From NCBI GenBank assembly GCA_905250885.1, contig CAJNOQ010002705.1:1-22993 (forward strand): a stretch of 22,993 nt of DNA. The letters are read 5' to 3'. The notes under the pieces were generated by a model. That model did not search any database, had not been told where the DNA came from, and saw nothing but the letters and a program-made list of their open reading frames with translations. Positions 18,382 to 22,993 of this stretch are shown here, piece after piece. Every line of letters begins with the position of its first letter. Position 1 is the stretch's first letter. The DNA is from Didymodactylos carnosus (Eukaryota > Rotifera > Eurotatoria > Philodinida > Philodinidae). Position numbers and translations under genes: made by a program.

Positions 18382-18835
18382 TCAGGTTGTGTGTAAAAAT
18401 TTTCCAATGGCATTCAGTTGATTTATTTTCATGGGCTGGCTGCTAGATCGGGATCTCCTCTTCAGAACATGAGTTTAGCGAGATCTTGATTTTTCTCGGC
18501 TCGGGCTTCGTTTCAAAGCAAGTTTTACGAAAATTTTGATTTTCAGGCTGTTTTCATCGAATATTAAAAAGTTCATTAGTTACTAAAAAAACATCAGAAC
18601 GAGTTCAAAACTTCAGAATGTAGAGTATTTAGGTTCTTCTATATGCTACTTATAGGAGATTCAAAACGAACTTTTACAAAACTCTAAGGTTTTCCGAAAG
18701 AGTTTCTGGAAAACCCGTTAATAAAAATATTCTTTTTCGATTGTTTCGATCTTCAGATAACGTTCAGTGAACAAATTTAACCATATCCTGAAACTTTCAA
18801 CTTGTTCTGTTTTTGGAATGAATCGTGAATTTTTT

Positions 18836-18986
18836 AATATTATACCTAGGGAGAAAAGGCGGCTCCGGGAGCTTTCCGGAGCTTGAGATGCTTGACATCG
18901 GATACTCTCCGATGCTACGCGATGCTGAGCGATGCTCTCCGATGCTAAGAAAGAAAAAGTCGCCTTTTCCCCCTTGTATTATACCA
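18836..18986. repeat. GC-rich nested palindromic block with a 10-bp tandem repeat
   Basis: GAAAAGGCG at 18854-18862 faces CGCCTTTTC at 18961-18969, with weaker pairing of the flanking TATTATAC/GTATTATAC words. Inside are a perfect 7-bp hairpin (GCTCCGG at 18862-18868 with CCGGAGC at 18876-18882) and four 10-bp units, CGATGCTACG, CGATGCTGAG, CGATGCTCTC and CGATGCTAAG, at 18910-18949. Composition is strikingly unlike the surroundings, which suggests a separate small element inserted in the centre of the larger one. Confidence 0.7.
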
Positions 18987-19542
18987 AAACAATCTAAAAC
19001 CCTAATTTTTGCAGAACTCGTTTTTCGCTAAATTTTTAAAGCTTTCTATAAAAATAAATATAGCCACCAGACTCAACATGATCGATTACCAATAGTCCAC
19101 CAGCTTTTAAGGCTACGAAGAGCCACCGGGTACCAGTCCTGGGACCCGTATACAATCCCCGAGCTGTCGAAAATCAAGTTCTCGCTAAACTCCTGTTCTG
19201 AAGAGGAGATCCCGAGCTACCATCCCATGAAAATATATCAGTAGAATGCTAATGCAAAATTTTTACACACAACCTGATATTTTCAATGTTAGACTACCAA
19301 GTTATATTTTCTTCTCAATATTTGATATACCATTTTGTGATCCGTGAAATTCTCTATTAAACGGTATGTAATAGTTGAGGGTTGCTCTGAGCGAAAGCGA
19401 TAAAATAATGACAATACTCTGAGTAAAGTTCATCTAACGAGAGAATAGTTTTGTATGCAAAAATTGTTCCAGAGGCACTGAAAAGGTTTTTTTAAGGTCT
19501 AAGAATATGTTTGGCGTAATCGTAGACAAAAACCATATCAGA

Positions 19543-21346
19543 TCCGTGAATATAAGACTTATATGTGAGGGGCCGATTTTGGCACTTATCGTACTTCAGT
19601 CAAAGAAATCGAAAAAAATTCCAACGTCTTCCATCTTCTTCTACTCTTTGTATACAAGTGCTAATTGCAGAACAAAACAGGTGGATGGCTTCTCTCAGTT
19701 ATTCAAGACGGATGAACGTCTGACAGAAATAAACATTGGAAAATAAGATTGATTATTATTGAGGCAGTACCAAGTACTAACGGTAGAAATACTGAGAAGC
19801 TTGAAAGTCGACTACTTTCCAAGTTGAAAAAACTGAGTTGTCGATTTTACTCGTTCATACTTTGGCGCGTACAAAACTGATGATAGCCCTTTTCTAGAGC
19901 TTAAAAACTCCATTGTCTGGGTATACTTTAGAATTTGTCAAAATCAGGAGCGATCGGAGAAAAATATTTTTCTATTTTAGGCAAAAATCACTCGTTTTCG
20001 CCATGCAATTTCATCACATTTAGTAAAATTTTTACAATTCCGACAGAATAAAATATTTCAAGGTCGGATTTAATCTATATTAGAGTAAAATGACAGCTCT
20101 TCCATATCGATGTGGAACAAGTTTAATAACGCCTTTTATTTCGTTGTGTTAAGTTTCAGTTATCAATTTTCACTGATTTCTAAAGCTTTTAATAAAACCG
20201 ATTTTTCTATCACAAAAGTGAATCCAGAATGATCATATTAAATATCAGTAGAAAGAGGACACTTTAGAAACACTATAATATATATCTTTATCTCACTTCA
20301 TTTCACAGCGATGTTTTCTCAAGAACTGAATTTTGAACAAATTTTCGACTTGGAAAGTAATCCACTTTTTAATTTTCAAATAATTTCTACTAAAAAATTT
20401 ATGTGGAAAGTAATTGTTTTCTGATTGATTGGACGTATGATTTTAAAAAAAAGTACACTTTATTTTATATTTCCTACAGTGACATTCGTCTGAGTTTTCT
20501 CTGCTAAGGAGAAAGTTAGAGTTAAAACCGAATAAAATTCTATAGTTTCTAGATATAACTGCTAAATGTGTATCTAGCGTATGGCTTGTATGTTTTAAGT
20601 TCTTGAATAACTATCATTTAATATTCGTACAATAATTTTTCTTTTGAGCTGCAGATAAAGTCGACTGTTTTTTAAACATACTCTCAAGTAAAAAAGAACA
20701 TGAAACAAAAAATAAGAAAAAGAATTACTACGTTCACACTTAGATATGCACTATATTGAGTCTTTGTTTTTCTTTTCTCTTCATGTTTTGCATATGAATG
20801 AATGTTTGTTATTTAAAAATGAGCCTGAAACTATTAGGTCAATTTTTTTAAAAAAAATTAAACAACAGCCAAACGAATTAATAATGATTTTTTTCTTCTT
20901 TTCTTTCTTCAATGTATAAATAGTGCTTATCATGAAATTCAGCATACAAACAACGAGAAAGATGCTTTACAATCATTAAAAAAACACGAATAACAAAGTT
21001 TTTTTATCCATTTCTCTTTCTCTCTTTACATGCGATGGTCTTTTAAGGAATAAAACAAAAAAAAAATGAAAGGATTACGTTCAAGGTGTTTATCGTTTGC
21101 CTTCTTCAATACTCATATTTGTCGAATCGGTAAAATCTTTCAATTAACCACTAACGAGCAGAAACGCCCTGACCCTTCCAGTTAACCGCGATTAATTGTC
21201 AGTTATTTTTTGTTAAACAATCGAGTTCGATTTAAATCCCACCATTCTACACTTTGTTTTTCATTTTTTTTTGAATTTTAACTTATTTCTTTTTTCCAAA
21301 CCGATAGAACTGTTGTTTTAGCCTGAGTTTACAAATATTTTCAAAG
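19543..21346. other. Gene-free stretch
   Basis: No gene recognised. A short inverted pair (GACTACTTTCCAAGTTGAAAA near 19809-19829 against TTTTCGACTTGGAAAGTAAT near 20342-20361) may mark another decayed element of ~550 bp. The remainder is AT-rich with long T and A runs. Confidence 0.4.
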
Positions 21347-21470
21347 GTACTTACTTGCTGATCTTTTACAAGTATTTTCCCAGGATTGCAGTACTTAGTC
21401 TTATTACTCCGATGTACTTTGTGAAAGCACTTGGAGTTTTACTTGAACAAGTACACGAGGAAATTTACTT
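21347..21470. repeat. Second cluster of ACTTG/CAAGT and TACTT words
   Basis: ACTTG or CAAGT occurs about five times in ~120 bp (near 21353, 21369, 21429, 21441 and 21448), with further TACTTA/TACTTT words. It resembles the cluster at 14.0-14.2 kb in content, but I could not align the two as one sequence. Confidence 0.45.
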
Positions 21471-22241
21471 ATGAAAAAAAGGCATGTATCGGTTTCATTA
21501 CACAAGCGAAGTAGTTGGATCCCAGTACATGTACTGGAATGTAGCAAATTGGACTTTAGCGAAATTTAGCGGACCAATTGCGCTGGATGTATCTCTCGGA
21601 ATAAGCATTTAATTTGGAAAACCATTTTTCTCTCCCATAGTGTAGGTCCAAGCCGAGAAATGTTTTCAGTGACATAATGCCTAAGGTGTCTAGATTCAGA
21701 ATCTGTATCGTTTTTATATGTATTATCAGTTGAATTAATGAATAAAATTCATTTTCCTAACCCCTGATGGTTTTGGCTAGCCTTTGACCATGAATTTTCC
21801 GATGAACGAAGATAGTTGTAACAAAATTTTTTATACCATCGGACAGAGCACGTCAGACTGTATTTAAATCTCGAAAAAGTCCACTTTCGATTTTTTGCTA
21901 AATGTCCGCATGCGTGTCTGCTGTGGGACATCCATTAGAGAGTCTTAAGACCTTATGTCAATACACCATTACTCTTGTTTTGACAAAAGAGTCTGTTCTA
22001 TGAACATCATCATCATCAGGGCGGTTTTTACAGTGAACGGCGGATAATTGTCGATTTTGGATTAAAATAGACCGCATGAGTAATGATAATATTAACGGCG
22101 GAAATGTAGTCGATGATTACTCAATATAGCTTTAAGCTGGATTATTAACAACAAATACACGGTTCGTGACAATTATTATCCTTTTATCTGATCAATTTAA
22201 ACTATATCAATCTGTTCTTTTGTTCTAGTTAATGCTTACAA
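21471..22241. other. Gene-free stretch upstream of the last gene
   Basis: Holds a small stem ATGTCC/GGACAT near 21902-21930, a (CAT)n run near 22007-22018, and two copies of AACGGCGGA...GTCGAT at about 22036-22056 and 22095-22115. It may contain promoter or intron sequence of the gene starting at 22242. No exon was recognised. Confidence 0.35.
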
Positions 22242-22789
22242 ATGCTGACATTCTTTGCAGAAAAACAAACTCTTGTTCATATAACAGATATTATAACACC
22301 AAATAGTGCGCAGAAAAAAATTGCAGGTGCTGTGGATGACACATCAGCAAATGATCATAGTTTTATTTTTTATGCCAGTACAGATAAAGCTCCCGTGTAC
22401 GTATTTTTATACTTACTTATCCATGTTCGTACTTATTGTGGCCGCAAATCGAAACTCTAATTAGACTTTAGAAACTTATGGACTTGGTATTATTATTATT
22501 CCCATCCGTGCTCTCAATCTCGAAGAAAAAATCTTTTCTATCACAATAAGTAAAAGAGGCTAGGGAGGAAGAGTCTATGTTGATATTTATAGTAAGCTAC
22601 AGGAAAATAAATCTATCGCCTTTCAATAAATTGTATTGAGTTTTCAAGTATTCGGGTGATGAACAAGCATGTGCTTATGTTCTTGTGCCTCTTCATGATT
22701 TATTAAGCACTTGTGGAACAGTAACTTCAGCAATAACATTTGTGCTTAATAATCTTAAAATTTCATGTCAAAACAAGATGAAAATTTAA
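22242..22789 (+). CDS. Unrecognised two-exon gene, 99 aa or longer
   Basis: Exon 22242-22400 and exon 22649-22789 join in phase 0 across a 248-bp GTATTT...TTCAAG intron to give 99 residues with no internal stop. The composition is convincing for a folded protein: LVHITDIITPNSAQKKIAGA, then FIFYASTDKAPVY, then ACAYVLVPLHDLLSTCGTVT, ending KMKI. I do not recognise the family. The ATG at 22242 is uncertain: CTGAC followed by TTCTTTGCAG at 22251-22260 forms an excellent branch point and acceptor, so the real exon may begin at 22261 with more coding sequence upstream that I could not find. No signal peptide or clear membrane segment is visible. It may equally be the tail of a longer or broken gene. 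Confidence 0.5.
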
Positions 22790-22993
22790 AATCAAATGTT
22801 ACTAATGAGGGAACCGTCCCAAGTGCTCCCGAGCGTTTTCGTCGAAACACACAAAGGCATAGGTTATCGCTGAAGCTGATTTCGAATATCCTAGTGGGAG
22901 CGGCATATGGACCCTTGGAGACCCGGTTTTCTAGAAAACCAGTTTTTCAGAAAGTCTAAAAATATAACCAAAACTTTTCTTAATAACGCATGA
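22790..22993. other. Window end, no gene called
   Basis: The frame open here from 22765 to 22959 (64 aa) overlaps the last exon of the preceding gene in another frame. The segment from about 22806 (GGGAACCGTCCC) is GC-richer than its surroundings and contains the palindromic GGTTTTCTAGAAAACC at 22924-22939. It may be the edge of a repeat that continues beyond the window. Confidence 0.35.

Larger units (their letters stand above)
17882..19542. mobile_element. Large inverted-repeat element, 1.66 kb, ~390-bp arms, with nested insertions
   Basis: The left arm (17882-18505) and right arm (19157-19542) are inverted copies. Outer words are ATCTGA and GTTTTTGTC; inner shared words include GAACTTTACTCAGAGTA, TTTATCGCTTTCGCTCAGAG, GAGAATTTCACGGATCAC, AATATAACTTGGTAGTCTAA and GGGATCTCCTCTTCAGAACA. 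Identity is high over most of the arms. The left arm carries an extra 228 bp (18154-18381) absent from the right arm. The 650-bp centre carries a GC-rich block (18836-18986). Open frames within are short and partly formed by the arms, and no transposase motif was seen, so the element is probably non-autonomous. Confidence 0.8.

Noticed and set aside
19507-19746. 79-codon open frame with ATG
   Set aside because: It starts in the right arm of the large inverted-repeat element and has no recognisable composition.
22765-22959. 64-codon open frame at the window end
   Set aside because: It overlaps the last exon of the 22242 gene in another frame and runs into repeat-like sequence.

Overview
The window looks like nuclear DNA from an animal. 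It is very AT-rich, its genes are split by short GT-AG introns (51-70 bp, with a few longer), and gene density is low. A bdelloid rotifer or similar small invertebrate is my best guess, from the compact introns, the divergent FMRFamide-receptor-like GPCR and the many small inverted-repeat elements. That placement is inference; no marker in the window proves it.

Layout. (1) 147-996 holds a decayed gene for a Lys/Ser/Arg-rich (RS-like) protein with four in-frame stops and two frame changes; a possible further exon remnant lies at 2338-2512. (2) 2669-4925, plus strand, is a complete ten-exon serine hydroxymethyltransferase gene (489 aa) with a basic N-terminal extension that suggests mitochondrial import. 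Its longest intron carries an antisense tRNA-like sequence. (3) 4926-8304 has no gene but holds two old inverted-repeat elements and a pair of 50-bp direct repeats. (4) 8305-10898, minus strand, is a three-exon class A GPCR of FMRFamide-receptor type (398 aa once one base in an 8-A run is discounted). Its first intron is enlarged by an inverted-repeat element. (5) 10.9-22.2 kb is gene-poor: several more inverted-repeat elements, the largest (17882-19542) with ~390-bp arms, a 228-bp insertion in one arm and a GC-rich decameric repeat in its centre, plus two clusters of the pentamer ACTTG/CAAGT. (6) 22242-22789, plus strand, is a likely two-exon gene for an unrecognised protein (99 aa or longer).

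The three genes share no pathway: one is a folate/one-carbon enzyme, one a peptide-type receptor, one unknown. The dominant theme is repeated invasion by short non-autonomous inverted-repeat elements, which sit in introns and intergenic DNA. No transposase, CRISPR array, rRNA or intact tRNA gene was found.
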